From positions 2,232,001 through 2,296,000 of the forward strand of contig NZ_CP011427.1 in NCBI RefSeq assembly GCF_001506165.1: a stretch of DNA of 64,000 nt, read 5' to 3'. The stretch is from Pantoea vagans (GTDB lineage: Bacteria > Pseudomonadota > Gammaproteobacteria > Enterobacterales > Enterobacteriaceae). The notes under the pieces are model-generated. The model searched no databases and was not told the DNA's origin. It saw nothing but the letters and a program-made list of their open reading frames with translations. The translations under genes were made by a program, and so were the position numbers. Below are positions 45,255-54,439 of this stretch, one piece after another; position 1 is the first letter of the stretch, and each line of letters starts with the position of its first letter.

Positions 45255-46218
45255 TACGTAGGAACTCGCGATTGAAGTTAGATTTGGTGGTGAAACCTGA
45301 TGCCAACATAATCTCCGTAATCGGCAGAGAGCTGTTACGAAGTAAATGCTGTGCGTGAGAAATACGCAGACCATTAATCCACTGTGAGACATTGCAGTGG
45401 TAAGTCGTATTCACGGCGCGAGAAATCTGACGAGCAGGAATGCCGGCTTTCCGCGCCAACATATTCAACGTCAGGTTGTTCTCAAGAAACAGCGCATCTT
45501 TACGCAGCCGTTCTTCCAGTTGTTCGCAAAGCGCGGCCTGCTCAGGGGATGGGATATCAACAACCTCAGCCTCGGGCACTGACGTTTCGGCAATTGGGCG
45601 TGTACGTGCGGCAAGCGCAATGGCCAGTGCCAGAAAAGGCAGCATGAATGTTTGCAACAGCGCTATGAGTGGAAGCGCAAATTTACCCTGATGCCAGGCA
45701 AATTCCACTGCCACTAACAGGTCAGTGACGCCGGAGAAACAGAGAAAAATACCAGTCGCCAGCGCCATCTTCGCCGCGAATGGCACTTCGCTAATACGCA
45801 CCTCAGTCAATTTCTCGCTGCCGCATATTCCTACATGGATCAGTGCCATGCCGTAAGCAAGATAGAGTGCAAACAGCACGGCATCAATGGCTGGGGGCCA
45901 GCATTGCTGAATAATAATAGCCAGTATCACTGGCGCGATGTGCCAACGAGAAACGCTATGTTGGGTGAGATGACTGAAACAGTGCCACGCCAGCGCAGGC
46001 AGCACCGTTGCGATCAAGACACGAAGCAGCATCAGCATCGGCGAGGGCCAGACCCAACGCACTATTCCCACCGTGAGTAATAGCGAGCATAAAAGGAGGA
46101 AGCGTAGCGTATGGCGATGACGTTGCCGATCGCCAATCCATAGCGTCAACATTAAGATTAGCAGCACCAGCAGCGTGACCAGCGGCAGTGGAATTGATGG
46201 CATAGCGAGGAAGTCCAT
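45187..46218 (-). CDS. Membrane-anchored AraC-family transcriptional regulator
   Basis: The 343-aa protein has an N-terminal half with about seven hydrophobic segments (residues 8-205) and a C-terminal AraC-type DNA-binding domain with two helix-turn-helix units (about 240-335: LTLNMLARKAGIPARQISRAVN and LPITEIMLASGFTTKSNFNREFLRISGMTPSAFRQ). This architecture suggests a regulator that senses an envelope signal directly. It converges with the hydrolase, overlapping it by 68 bp, so the two may be linked by antisense effects. The start is uncertain because AGGA directly abuts the ATG. Confidence 0.82.
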   Translation of the reverse strand: MDFLAMPSIPLPLVTLLVLLILMLTLWIGDRQRHRHTLRFLLLCSLLLTVGIVRWVWPSPMLMLLRVLIATVLPALAWHCFSHLTQHSVSRWHIAPVILAIIIQQCWPPAIDAVLFALYLAYGMALIHVGICGSEKLTEVRISEVPFAAKMALATGIFLCFSGVTDLLVAVEFAWHQGKFALPLIALLQTFMLPFLALAIALAARTRPIAETSVPEAEVVDIPSPEQAALCEQLEERLRKDALFLENNLTLNMLARKAGIPARQISRAVNTTYHCNVSQWINGLRISHAQHLLRNSSLPITEIMLASGFTTKSNFNREFLRISGMTPSAFRQLGNSAPERERV

Positions 46219-46294
46219 TCCTGAAATTCAGCTGCCATGTTACACAGGATCAACCCTCATCCGGCAGCAATTTCTTCGTCGTTTACTGGCAGAG

Positions 46295-47731
46295 TTACGG
46301 TGCCATGACGTTGAAGCGGTTGTCCTCTCCTGAGTCAATCGAGAAAGGCTCCTGTAGCTGCAGGGTGATCCAGTTTGACGTTACGCGGCTGCCTTTACTG
46401 TCTTCTAATGTCACCGAGAGACGATAGCGGTTGCTGGCACCTGAGGTGGCGTCCCATGCGGGCATGATGATGCTCCAGCCCTGCGGATCGTTAGGGTTAC
46501 TGCCCGGCGTCAGGCTAAGTGCCTGCGTATCACCCTGCCAGACCACTTTAGTAATCGGATTGGCATTACGGATTTGTAGCTTCAGCGGCAGGCTCTCCCC
46601 GCCGTTAAGCTGCCACGGCGGCGTGGCGAGGAACACCGATAAGGTTTTACGCTGGCGATACTCCATCACCGGCGTGCTGTTGCGGGTGACCATATCGTAA
46701 CGGCTGCCACGCAGCGATCGCGCCTCGGCTACATTATCCGCGCTGAGTTGCTGGCTGAGCGGCACGCCAAAGCGATAGTTGAGATGCAGGCCAAGTTGAT
46801 CCTGGCTCTCACCTTCATTGCTGGTTTTGTGGCTGGCAGAGAAGGTGACCAGTGGCACCGGCGTGTAGGAGACACCAAAGGTCAATGCCGACGGATTATG
46901 GTAGCTGTTGCCGGTATTAAATAAATCCACGTCGTTGCCGAGATACTGCTCCCAACTCACCGACATGCCTAGCTGGCGATAAAACGGTAAGTAGCCTTGC
47001 GTCGTGACGTCGTAGCCACGCGCCAGGCGTTCCTGTTGAAAAGGATCGCGGTTTTGCCAGCCTGAAAGTGGCGTGTAATAGTTAGCAGAGAAGCGTAGGT
47101 AGTCGCTCCAGGCTTCTGTTCCCAGTGATGCTCGCTGCAACCCGCTGTTGAACATCCGGTCGACGAAGCCGTTGTAGCCTAGTAGCCATTTTCCTGCCGT
47201 CCAGCGCTGTCCGAGTCCCAGATTGCCCACCAGCCCGTCATCGGTTTGATGGAAACCCACTTCAGTGAAGGTGAGATATTGATAACGATCGGCCCACGGC
47301 GTCAGCAGGGATGCCCCGCTACCGGTGAAGTTGCCGTCCATATCTACGTTGAAGTCGATCTGCGCTTTGCCATAGGGTGACAGTAGCGACTGCCCTTCAT
47401 CGACAACGCGATCCCCCAGTTCATCACGAAAGTGATTGAAAGCCCAAATCCCCGCCTGATGGCCAAAGGTACTGTCATTGCTGCTGTCCTGGCTTGCCTC
47501 CCCAATGCTTTTTGCGATGGTTGCCAGCTGTTTACTGAAGGCGGCATTCTGATCCTCATAACCCAGCGCAGGCAGCGCATCCGCCATTTTTTGGAAGCGT
47601 GTTGGATCGCTGAACGGCGTTTCTGCGACATGGGTGTCTGTTACCAGAGCCAAAGCTGGCGCCGACAAGATTAAGCCCATGGCAGCGGGCAGGATGCGCA
47701 GAGATTTGAAGGTAAACAAAACAGGTAACAT
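46295..47731 (-). CDS. ychO: YchO-like inverse autotransporter (intimin/invasin-type barrel) protein
   Basis: The 478-aa protein has a signal peptide and an inverse-autotransporter beta-barrel domain (about residues 80-330): SLLSPYGKAQIDFNVDMDGNFTGSGASLLTPW, then VGNLGLGQRWTAGKWLLGYNGFVDRMF and LHLNYRFGVPLSQQL. A single C-terminal Ig-like domain follows (about 360-465, KVVWQGDTQALSLTPGSNP). It aligns with E. coli YchO along its whole length. Unlike intimin it lacks repeated passenger domains and a lectin tip. Its role is unclear; E. coli YchO is linked to adhesion. In E. coli it lies elsewhere (near narXL). Confidence 0.88.
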   Translation of the reverse strand: MLPVLFTFKSLRILPAAMGLILSAPALALVTDTHVAETPFSDPTRFQKMADALPALGYEDQNAAFSKQLATIAKSIGEASQDSSNDSTFGHQAGIWAFNHFRDELGDRVVDEGQSLLSPYGKAQIDFNVDMDGNFTGSGASLLTPWADRYQYLTFTEVGFHQTDDGLVGNLGLGQRWTAGKWLLGYNGFVDRMFNSGLQRASLGTEAWSDYLRFSANYYTPLSGWQNRDPFQQERLARGYDVTTQGYLPFYRQLGMSVSWEQYLGNDVDLFNTGNSYHNPSALTFGVSYTPVPLVTFSASHKTSNEGESQDQLGLHLNYRFGVPLSQQLSADNVAEARSLRGSRYDMVTRNSTPVMEYRQRKTLSVFLATPPWQLNGGESLPLKLQIRNANPITKVVWQGDTQALSLTPGSNPNDPQGWSIIMPAWDATSGASNRYRLSVTLEDSKGSRVTSNWITLQLQEPFSIDSGEDNRFNVMAP

Positions 47732-47922
47732 AACAAAAACAGGCTTTTATCCAGTTAAGAATTAGAGGTAGATCACAAATTCCTACTGGAATACCCTAGC
47801 ACATTCTGCCGTTGATGCCGAAAACACTGGGGTAATTCGGACATTTTACATACGGATATCGTGGGTCAAGGAAGTCAGGGATGACACACACGGTGGTAAC
47901 GGTAATAAAGCAAGCAGGTGTC

Positions 47923-48092
47923 GCACCGGGGCTGGCGGTCCTCGCGCCGCTAGCGCGGTGCCTTCACTTCACTCGTATGCCTTACGGACCGGTGCCGATG
48001 GAACATCCATGTTCCAGCGCCACCTTTCGCCCGCGTCCTGCGGGCTCTCCTGGCATACTCACTCCGTTCAGCGCTGCGGATGCCTGCCCCGA
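47923..48092 (+). repeat. Structured repeat (copy 2)
   Basis: This copy is about 94% identical over roughly 160 bp to 35673-35863 in opposite orientation. It starts at the same terminal sequence GCACCGGGGCTGGC, but its right end is eroded (GCCTGCCCCGATAC instead of GCCAGCCCCGGTGC). Internal hairpins TGGAACAT / ATGTTCCA and GCCCGC / GCGGGC are intact. It occupies the 454-bp interval between ychO and the downstream operon, in which no gene is seen. Confidence 0.8.
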
Positions 48093-48185
48093 TACGCCAT
48101 CAGCCTGCTTATCGGCGTCACTGCGGGTTGCTTAAAAATTCTTTTAATTCTGGAGCAATGCTGCCCACATCAAACCGCTGATTAA

Positions 48186-48983
48186 TTAAGAGAAAATCAG
48201 CCCGCCATCCACATTAATAGTCTGCCCGGTGATATAGCGTGCATCGTCAGAAGCGAGGAAAGCCACCAGCCCGGCCACATCTTCGGGTTGGCCGGCGCGC
48301 TTCAGCGGGATATTTTCCACCCACTCGGCCATCAACTCTCCTTTACCGTACTGCTTTTTATCACTGCTGAGGATTTCCCCCCACACGCGGTCGTTGTAAT
48401 CCCACATCTCGCTTTCAATAATGCCGGGACAGAAGGCATTGACGGTGATATGCCAGGGCGCTAATTCCAGCGCCAGGCTCTGGGTAATACCAATTACCCC
48501 CATTTTGCTGGCGGCGTAGTGCGGCGTGTAGATAAATCCCTGCCTTCCCTGCCCTGACGAGGTGTTGATCAAACTGCCGCTGCCCTGTTTCACCATGTAC
48601 CTGGCCGCCTCGCGACAGCACAGCCAGACACCGGTGGTATTGACCGCCAAAATCTTTTCAAAGTCGCTTTTCGGCATCGCGTCAAAGCGATCAATGGTAA
48701 TCACCCCGGCATTCTGGATTGAGACATCGATGGTGCCAAAGCGCTGTGCGGCCTGCTGATACAAGCGCTGCACGTCGGCCTCATCGGTGACATCCACCTG
48801 CAACGGTAAGATTTCACTGCCGAATTTTTCTTCAATCTCTTTTGCCGTGGTGAAGACCCGCTCTGAGTTTGACACCATCACCAGTTTTGCCCCATCGCGC
48901 GCAAAGCGGGCGGCGATGCCGGCCCCTATGCCACGGCATGCGCCGGTTATCACCACTGTCTTTCCACTAAAATCGCGTGTCAT
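48186..48983 (-). CDS. Short-chain dehydrogenase, last gene of the polyol-type operon
   Basis: The 265-aa classical SDR has the NAD(P) motif [12 protein letters not shown] near residue 14, the NAG motif (QNAGVITID), catalytic Ser in [10 protein letters not shown] and YxxxK in YAASK. It resembles sugar or polyol dehydrogenases such as sorbitol/galactitol types, but the substrate cannot be read from the sequence. It starts 11 nt after the permease stop with AGGAGG, so it is the last gene of the operon. Confidence 0.85.
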   Translation of the reverse strand: MTRDFSGKTVVITGACRGIGAGIAARFARDGAKLVMVSNSERVFTTAKEIEEKFGSEILPLQVDVTDEADVQRLYQQAAQRFGTIDVSIQNAGVITIDRFDAMPKSDFEKILAVNTTGVWLCCREAARYMVKQGSGSLINTSSGQGRQGFIYTPHYAASKMGVIGITQSLALELAPWHITVNAFCPGIIESEMWDYNDRVWGEILSSDKKQYGKGELMAEWVENIPLKRAGQPEDVAGLVAFLASDDARYITGQTINVDGGLIFS

Positions 48984-48994
48984 ATTGCCTCCTG

Positions 48995-50062
48995 TTATCC
49001 ATGCGTTGCTTCAGGCAGGGCGGCCGATTGCTGCTTTTTTTCATGTCTGCGCAGCAGCACCACCTTACTTTGTAATTTTTGCTGGAACTGATCGATGACC
49101 ACGGCGGTGACAATCACCAGCCCTTTAATCACCATTTGCCAGAAATCGCTGACGCCCATCATCACCATGCCATCCGCGAGGAAGACGATGACAAAGGCAC
49201 CGATTATCGAGCCTGATACACGACCTCGACCTCCCGCCAGCGCCGTCCCGCCCAATACCGTTGCCCCGATGGCATCCATCTCGAACATGTTGCCGGTCAT
49301 CGGGTGTGCTGTTTGTAATTGCGAGGCGACGATCAGCCCCACCAGCGCGGCACACAGGCCTGAGAAGGCGTACACAAAGACTTTCACTTTGATGATTGGC
49401 ACACCCGCCAAACGAGCAGCGGATTCATTGCCACCCGTGGCATAGATGTAGCGTCCCAGCGGTGTTTTTCGTGTCAGGTAGAGGCCCAGCAGTAAGAAGC
49501 CCACCATCAGCCAGATGGGGATATAAATACCTAACAGACTGCCAGAACCGAGAAAGGCAAAGCCGGTGTTGCCCAGTGCAGGCATGCCCACCAGATTGGC
49601 GTAAGTGCTGCCATCGTTAAACAACAGTGCCGCACCACGGGCGACGTACATCATCCCCAGCGTACAGATAAACGGCGCCACGCCGAGACGGGTGACCACC
49701 GCGCCGTTGATTAAACCCAGCACGATACCGAACAGCGCCACCACCAGAATCACTTCCGGGACATTAAAGAACAACGTATTGCCCCCCCACAGCGGCACAC
49801 CATTGGTGAGTAACGCTCCGGCGACCATGCCGCAAATCCCCGCTACGGCACCCACCGAGAGGTCGATGCCGCCGGTGAGGATCACCAGCGTCATCCCGAT
49901 CGCCAGTAAACCGGTGATGGCCACGTGCTGCGTCATAATCAGCAAATTGGAGGTGGTCAGGAAATTCGGCACCATAAAACTGAAAAAGCCGACCACGATC
50001 AGTAAGGCGATAAAGGTACGCGCCTTAAGTAAGTACATATAGAGCAGGTATTTCTGGTTCAT
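48995..50062 (-). CDS. Ribose-type (CUT2) ABC transporter permease
   Basis: The 355-aa RbsC/AraH-family permease has 8-10 membrane helices. Family motifs include [20 protein letters not shown] near residue 65, [16 protein letters not shown] (coupling region), and [30 protein letters not shown]. It follows the ATPase after 18 nt, with AGGAG before ATG. Predicted to carry a monosaccharide or sugar alcohol. Confidence 0.93.
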   Translation of the reverse strand: MNQKYLLYMYLLKARTFIALLIVVGFFSFMVPNFLTTSNLLIMTQHVAITGLLAIGMTLVILTGGIDLSVGAVAGICGMVAGALLTNGVPLWGGNTLFFNVPEVILVVALFGIVLGLINGAVVTRLGVAPFICTLGMMYVARGAALLFNDGSTYANLVGMPALGNTGFAFLGSGSLLGIYIPIWLMVGFLLLGLYLTRKTPLGRYIYATGGNESAARLAGVPIIKVKVFVYAFSGLCAALVGLIVASQLQTAHPMTGNMFEMDAIGATVLGGTALAGGRGRVSGSIIGAFVIVFLADGMVMMGVSDFWQMVIKGLVIVTAVVIDQFQQKLQSKVVLLRRHEKKQQSAALPEATHG

Positions 50063-50080
50063 CGGTTATTCTCCTGCGGC

Positions 50081-51601
50081 TCAATCATGCGGCGTCGAGG
50101 CGCTAATCAGGGCTTCACGTGTCGCCGCGCTGCGCGGTAAATCGGCGGTAATGCGGCCATCCGCCATCACCAGAATGCGATCGGCCAGTGCCATCACCTC
50201 GTCCAGTTCGGAAGAGGAGAACATCACCGCCAGACCCTGCTGTGCGAGGTTGCCAATCAGGTGGTAAACATCGGTTTTCGCCCCGACATCAATGCCGCGC
50301 GTTGGCTCGTCCAGCAACACCACCTGCGGGCCGGTCATCAATGCCTTACCCAACACCACTTTCTGCTGGTTGCCGCCGCTTAAGGAGGTGATTGGCAGTT
50401 CTGGGTCGCTGACCTTGATGGCGAGGTGGCCAATCATTTCATCCACCCGCGATTGCTCTTTTTGTGGGTTGAGCAGCCGCAAGGCGCGACGAAAACCGCG
50501 CAGGCTGAGGTCGCTCAAGGTCATGTTGGCGGTGATGGACATCAGCTGCACCACGCCTTCGGTCTGTCGATCTTCGGGAACTAAAGCGATGCCTTTTTTC
50601 AGCCGCTGCTGGAAGTTACTTTTATCCAGCGTGGCGCCATTGAGGCTGACGCTGCCGGACTGGCAATGCATCATGCCAATCAGCCCTTTAAACAGCTCAG
50701 TGCGTCCCGCCCCCAACAAGCCATAAATCCCGATCACCTCCCCTTTGCGCAGTGAAAACGACACATCATTCAGCTTGTAGCCGCCGTTCTGATGCAGCGC
50801 GGTCAGGCCGTTGACGTTCAATACGGTTTCACCCTGCGGGGCCGGTTGGTAATCGAAGTGTTTTTTCTTGTCGCCCACCATCTGTTCGATGATCCAGGGC
50901 ACCGAGGCGTCACGCACGTCGCGCTCGCTGATAAAGCGTCCGTCACGAAAAATGGTGATGTGGTCACCAATCTCCATCAACTCTTCCAGCCGATGGGAAA
51001 TGTAGATGATGGTGACACCGCGGCGTTTGAGCTGGTCAATGACGTTGAACAACACTTTCACTTCAGACTGGCTCAGGGCGCTGGTGGGTTCATCCATGAT
51101 CAGCACGCGCGTGTCCTTCGACAGCGCCCGCGCGATCTCCACCAGTTGCTGATGACCGATGCCCAGTTCCCCTAAAGGCGCATAAGGATCGACATCCAGC
51201 TCCAGTCGCTCCAACAGGGATTTCGCCAGTGCGTACTGATACTTCTCGTTGATCACGCCACGCTGGAAAAACTCATTGGCAATAAAGATGTTGTCCATCA
51301 CGTTCATGTTGGGGAACAGGTTCAGCTCCTGGAAAATAATGCTGATACCGTGTTTTTCCGCCTGATGCGTCGAGTTCAGCGTGACCACTTCGCCATCCAA
51401 CAGGATGTCGCCCGAGGAAGGCGTTTCGACCCCCGCCAGCATCTTCATCATGGTGGATTTGCCCGCACCGTTCTCACCGATCAGCACATTCACTTTGTTG
51501 CGATAGACGCGGTAATTCACCTGATCGAGTGCCGTCACGCCGGGATAAATGCGTGACACATTGCGGGTCTCGATAATCACGTCCGATTGAGGATTCTGCA
51601 T
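50081..51601 (-). CDS. Ribose-type (CUT2) ABC transporter ATPase, two-domain
   Basis: The 506-aa RbsA/MglA-like protein contains two ATPase domains. Domain 1 has Walker A GENGAGKST, and Walker B VLIMDEPTSALSQSEV. Domain 2 has a degenerate P-loop (GLLGAGRTELF), signature LSGGNQQKVVLGKAL and VVLLDEPTRGIDVGAK. It starts 9 nt after the DUF2291 gene with AAGGAG. Confidence 0.95.
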   Translation of the reverse strand: MQNPQSDVIIETRNVSRIYPGVTALDQVNYRVYRNKVNVLIGENGAGKSTMMKMLAGVETPSSGDILLDGEVVTLNSTHQAEKHGISIIFQELNLFPNMNVMDNIFIANEFFQRGVINEKYQYALAKSLLERLELDVDPYAPLGELGIGHQQLVEIARALSKDTRVLIMDEPTSALSQSEVKVLFNVIDQLKRRGVTIIYISHRLEELMEIGDHITIFRDGRFISERDVRDASVPWIIEQMVGDKKKHFDYQPAPQGETVLNVNGLTALHQNGGYKLNDVSFSLRKGEVIGIYGLLGAGRTELFKGLIGMMHCQSGSVSLNGATLDKSNFQQRLKKGIALVPEDRQTEGVVQLMSITANMTLSDLSLRGFRRALRLLNPQKEQSRVDEMIGHLAIKVSDPELPITSLSGGNQQKVVLGKALMTGPQVVLLDEPTRGIDVGAKTDVYHLIGNLAQQGLAVMFSSSELDEVMALADRILVMADGRITADLPRSAATREALISASTPHD

Positions 51602-51610
51602 GCCCGCTCC

Positions 51611-52225
51611 TTACTGCCGGGTGATGGCAGCGGGCGTCACATTCGGCACCTGCTGTGGGATATCAAAACTGCTAAACACACCAGATATCTGAACTTTATC
51701 GCCCACCTTCGGCTTGAAGTTATTCATCATGGTGGCCGCTTGTTGGTTTATCGCGCGGCTGTAATCACCGAACAGCACCTGATCGTTGAAATCCTGATAG
51801 CTCGCCCCTTTATAGGCATCACGCAGAACCGTGCCTGGGAAAATCGGGCCGATTTGTACCGTCACATCGTCACCGGAGACATCCTTCACGGTCATGCGGC
51901 CGTTACGTGACGTGGTGTTGACTGCCGTCACTTCGCCACTCACCTTGACACTGAATACGCAGGGGTTCTCCTCCTGCGAACGGTAGCCATAGGTTTTACA
52001 GGCGCTGTCAAAATCGTTGGTCGATTTCAAGGCATTCAGCAGCTCAGCGACCGGTTTCGCATCATGCTCGACCTGCGGTACCAGTTTTTGCTGCCAGGTC
52101 TGTGCAATGTTGTCCATCTTAGGATTCGGGGGATTTTTCAGGTCGGCCAGCTCCTGCTGCGACACAATGCGGCAACCGCTAAGGATCACGACAGGAAGCA
52201 GTAACCAGAGTCGTTTGTGCATCAT
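51611..52225 (-). CDS. DUF2291 lipoprotein associated with a sugar ABC importer
   Basis: The 204-aa protein has a lipoprotein signal (LLLPVVILSGCRIV, Cys near residue 18) and a DUF2291 domain (about 50-200) with an OB-like segment (VSGEVTAVNTTSRNGRMTVKDVSGDDVTVQIGP). DUF2291 genes recur next to ribose-type ABC importers, including erythritol-type loci, but their function is unknown. Its position between the binding protein and the ATPase suggests a role in transport. ATG 52225 or 52222. Confidence 0.85.
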   Translation of the reverse strand: MMHKRLWLLLPVVILSGCRIVSQQELADLKNPPNPKMDNIAQTWQQKLVPQVEHDAKPVAELLNALKSTNDFDSACKTYGYRSQEENPCVFSVKVSGEVTAVNTTSRNGRMTVKDVSGDDVTVQIGPIFPGTVLRDAYKGASYQDFNDQVLFGDYSRAINQQAATMMNNFKPKVGDKVQISGVFSSFDIPQQVPNVTPAAITRQ

Positions 52226-52266
52226 TTACTCCTGGACGCCCGCAATGCGGGCGTACCGATGATTAA

Positions 52267-53202
52267 TTACGACTTGTAGTTAAAGTCCTGTACGCCTTTG
52301 GCATTGTCTGGGGTAATCAAGATGCCGCGGAACATCACGCGCTGTTTCTCTGGCTTGACGCCTTTCTGGATAAAGTTGTCGAGGTCCGTCACTCCCTGCG
52401 CGGCAATGGCTTGCGCCTGTAACATCACAGTGGCTTTCAGATCGCCTTTTTCCACCGCATCACGCTCATCATTACTGCCATCAATGCCCACTACCGTCAC
52501 ATCGGTGCGGCCTGCAGCTTTCAGCGCGGCAATCGCACCTAATGCCACCGGACCGTTGCCGCAAATCACCCCTTTCACATCGGGATGCGCCTGCAGGATG
52601 CTGTCCATGATGCGCTTGCCATCAATCAGGGTGCCTTTAGCATCCTGACGCGCCACGCTTTTCATGTCGGGGTACTGGTCCAGCACCTGGTGGAAGGATT
52701 TAGAACGCGTCACGCAGTTGTTGTCAGCAAGGTTACAGGTCAACTCGGCATAGCTGCCCTTCTCGCCCATTTTCTCAACAAATACGTTGGCGACATCGGA
52801 ACCGGCCTGGAAGTTATTGTGCGTGATTTGTACCAGCGCCACGTCATCCACCGGGATTTCACGGTTGATCAGCACCACCGGAATACCGGCATCTTTCGCT
52901 TTTTTGATGGCGGCTACGCTGGCGGTTGAGTCAGCGTTATCCAGTACGATCCCCTGCACTTTTTTACCGATAGCGGCATCGATCAACTCACTTTGTTTTT
53001 TCACATCTTCGCCGTGCGACAACACGCTGGTTTTATAGCCAAGCTCTTGTGCTTTGAGGTTGGCACCTTTGGCTTCGGAGGCGTAATAAGGGTTATCAAG
53101 GGAGTTAACCAGAATCATGATCGTGCCTTTATCGGCAGCGAAACTGGCTTGAGCAAACAGGCAACTGGCAATGGCGGTGAACAGCAGGGTACGTTTTTTC
53201 AT
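52267..53202 (-). CDS. Ribose-type ABC transporter periplasmic binding protein
   Basis: The 311-aa protein has a signal peptide (MKKRTLLFTAIASCLFAQASFA) and the two-lobed periplasmic binding protein type 1 fold. Segments TIMILVNSLDNPYYASEAKGANLKAQELGY, KVQGIVLDNADSTASVAAIKKAKDAGIPVVLINRE and VVGIDGSNDERDAVEKGDLKATVMLQ are typical of RbsB-like sugar-binding proteins. It delivers the substrate to the permease-ATPase pair downstream. Confidence 0.93.
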   Translation of the reverse strand: MKKRTLLFTAIASCLFAQASFAADKGTIMILVNSLDNPYYASEAKGANLKAQELGYKTSVLSHGEDVKKQSELIDAAIGKKVQGIVLDNADSTASVAAIKKAKDAGIPVVLINREIPVDDVALVQITHNNFQAGSDVANVFVEKMGEKGSYAELTCNLADNNCVTRSKSFHQVLDQYPDMKSVARQDAKGTLIDGKRIMDSILQAHPDVKGVICGNGPVALGAIAALKAAGRTDVTVVGIDGSNDERDAVEKGDLKATVMLQAQAIAAQGVTDLDNFIQKGVKPEKQRVMFRGILITPDNAKGVQDFNYKS

Positions 53203-53267
53203 CTTCGTGTTCTCTCATTGTTTTGTCGTTATGGTAGGGGTGAGGCCTTACTGGTGCTGGCGCGGTG

Positions 53268-54065
53268 TTACCAGATGGTGAAACCGCCATCGATCATTAA
53301 ATCTGCGCCGGTGATCATGTCGCTGCCGTTGCTGGCGAAAAACAGTACGGCGGCGGCGATTTCATCGGTGTAAGCAAAGCGGCCTAAAGGGATCAGTTTT
53401 TTCATCTGCTCGCCCTTCTCACCGCGCCAGGCTTTTTCCCCCATCGGCGTCAGTACCACGGTGGGTGACAGGGTGTTGACGTTGATGCGATGCGGCGCGA
53501 ACTCTTTCGCCATCACTTTGGTCATGCCGAGCAGGCCGGCTTTTGCGGAGGTGTAAGCCACGTGATTATCAATAGCGATAGACGCAGCCTGAGAGGCGAT
53601 ATTGATGATTTTGCCGCCCTTACCGGCGCGTACCATGCGCTTGCCCGCCGCCTGTGAACAGAGGAAAGGGCCGGTGAGGTTAACGGCTATCTGCTTTTGC
53701 CATTCGGCAACGTCGGTTTCCAGTACCGGCTGCAACATCACATAGCCGGCGCAGTTCACCAGAATATCGATGTGGCCGTAGTGCTGTTCAACCTGTTCAA
53801 AGGCCGCCTCGACAGACGCAGCGTCAGTCACATCACAGCACACCAGCAGCACGCTATCGGCGGAGAACTGATCTTGCACTGCCGCCACTTTGTCACTTTC
53901 GAAAGGCGGGTATAGCAGTGCCAGCCTTGCCCCTTTCTCCAGCAACATGGCGTTACTCGCCATGGCAATCCCACCCAGCCCGCCAGTGACCACCGCCACT
54001 TTGCCGGTTAAATCCAGGTCGGTGTTTACGCCGTAGCGCAGGTTGACATCGTATTCCCCACTCAT
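53268..54065 (-). CDS. Short-chain dehydrogenase, GolD/DthD-like, first gene of the polyol-type operon
   Basis: The 265-aa SDR has an N-terminal extension (MSGEYDVNLRYGVNTDLDLTGKVAVVTG) that I associate with GolD/DthD-type polyol dehydrogenases. Catalytic residues are present (Ser in NIASQAASIA, Tyr/Lys in YTSAK). The cofactor loop reads TGGLGGIAMA; the third glycine of TGxxxGxG is alanine, which is unusual. The frame is open to 54194, but ATG 54065 follows GGAGAGAG. Probable first gene of a six-gene minus-strand operon. Confidence 0.83.
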   Translation of the reverse strand: MSGEYDVNLRYGVNTDLDLTGKVAVVTGGLGGIAMASNAMLLEKGARLALLYPPFESDKVAAVQDQFSADSVLLVCCDVTDAASVEAAFEQVEQHYGHIDILVNCAGYVMLQPVLETDVAEWQKQIAVNLTGPFLCSQAAGKRMVRAGKGGKIINIASQAASIAIDNHVAYTSAKAGLLGMTKVMAKEFAPHRINVNTLSPTVVLTPMGEKAWRGEKGEQMKKLIPLGRFAYTDEIAAAVLFFASNGSDMITGADLMIDGGFTIW

Positions 54066-54439
54066 CCTCTCTCTCCTGTGCGTGCCCGGCAGCTCTGATA
54101 ATGTCTGGCCGTGTGAGTACATGGCTTTATTGATTTTCGAACAAAAATATAAGCTATCGTTTCGCAATGGTTTGTGGAGGAGATCAAATTTCATACAAAT
54201 GATGTGAATTAATTTTACATAACTGTTTTTATTGAAAATAATAAATGACTGTCATTTTTGATATAGAAATATCGGCTGCAGCGGCAATGAGAAATCAATC
54301 GCATGGCTTTATCTTATTTTCATTCGAAAATGTACATTTGTGCAGGTTGCCTCGCAAATCCTCAAGGCGCAGAGTAAAATCATCACGGGTTTTCTTATGG
54401 GCAAAACCAGACCGTGATTGGAAAGAGGGAGCATTTCGA
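54066..54439. promoter_or_regulatory. Divergent control region between the polyol-type operon and its DeoR regulator
   Basis: About 370 bp of AT-rich DNA without a supported gene separate the operon from the regulator. It must hold promoters for both directions and probably the DeoR-family operator. I could not pick a single convincing repeat for the operator. Confidence 0.5.

Noticed and set aside
47881-48185. Short frames sharing a PMEHPCSS..FRPRPAGSPGI-like peptide with 35582-35820
   Set aside because: The shared peptide is only translation of the structured repeat; the frames have different starts and ends and no ribosome sites.
54245-54439. Upstream extension of the DeoR regulator by 65 codons
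   Set aside because: The extension has no family similarity and overlaps the divergent promoter region; TTG 54440 has the ribosome site.
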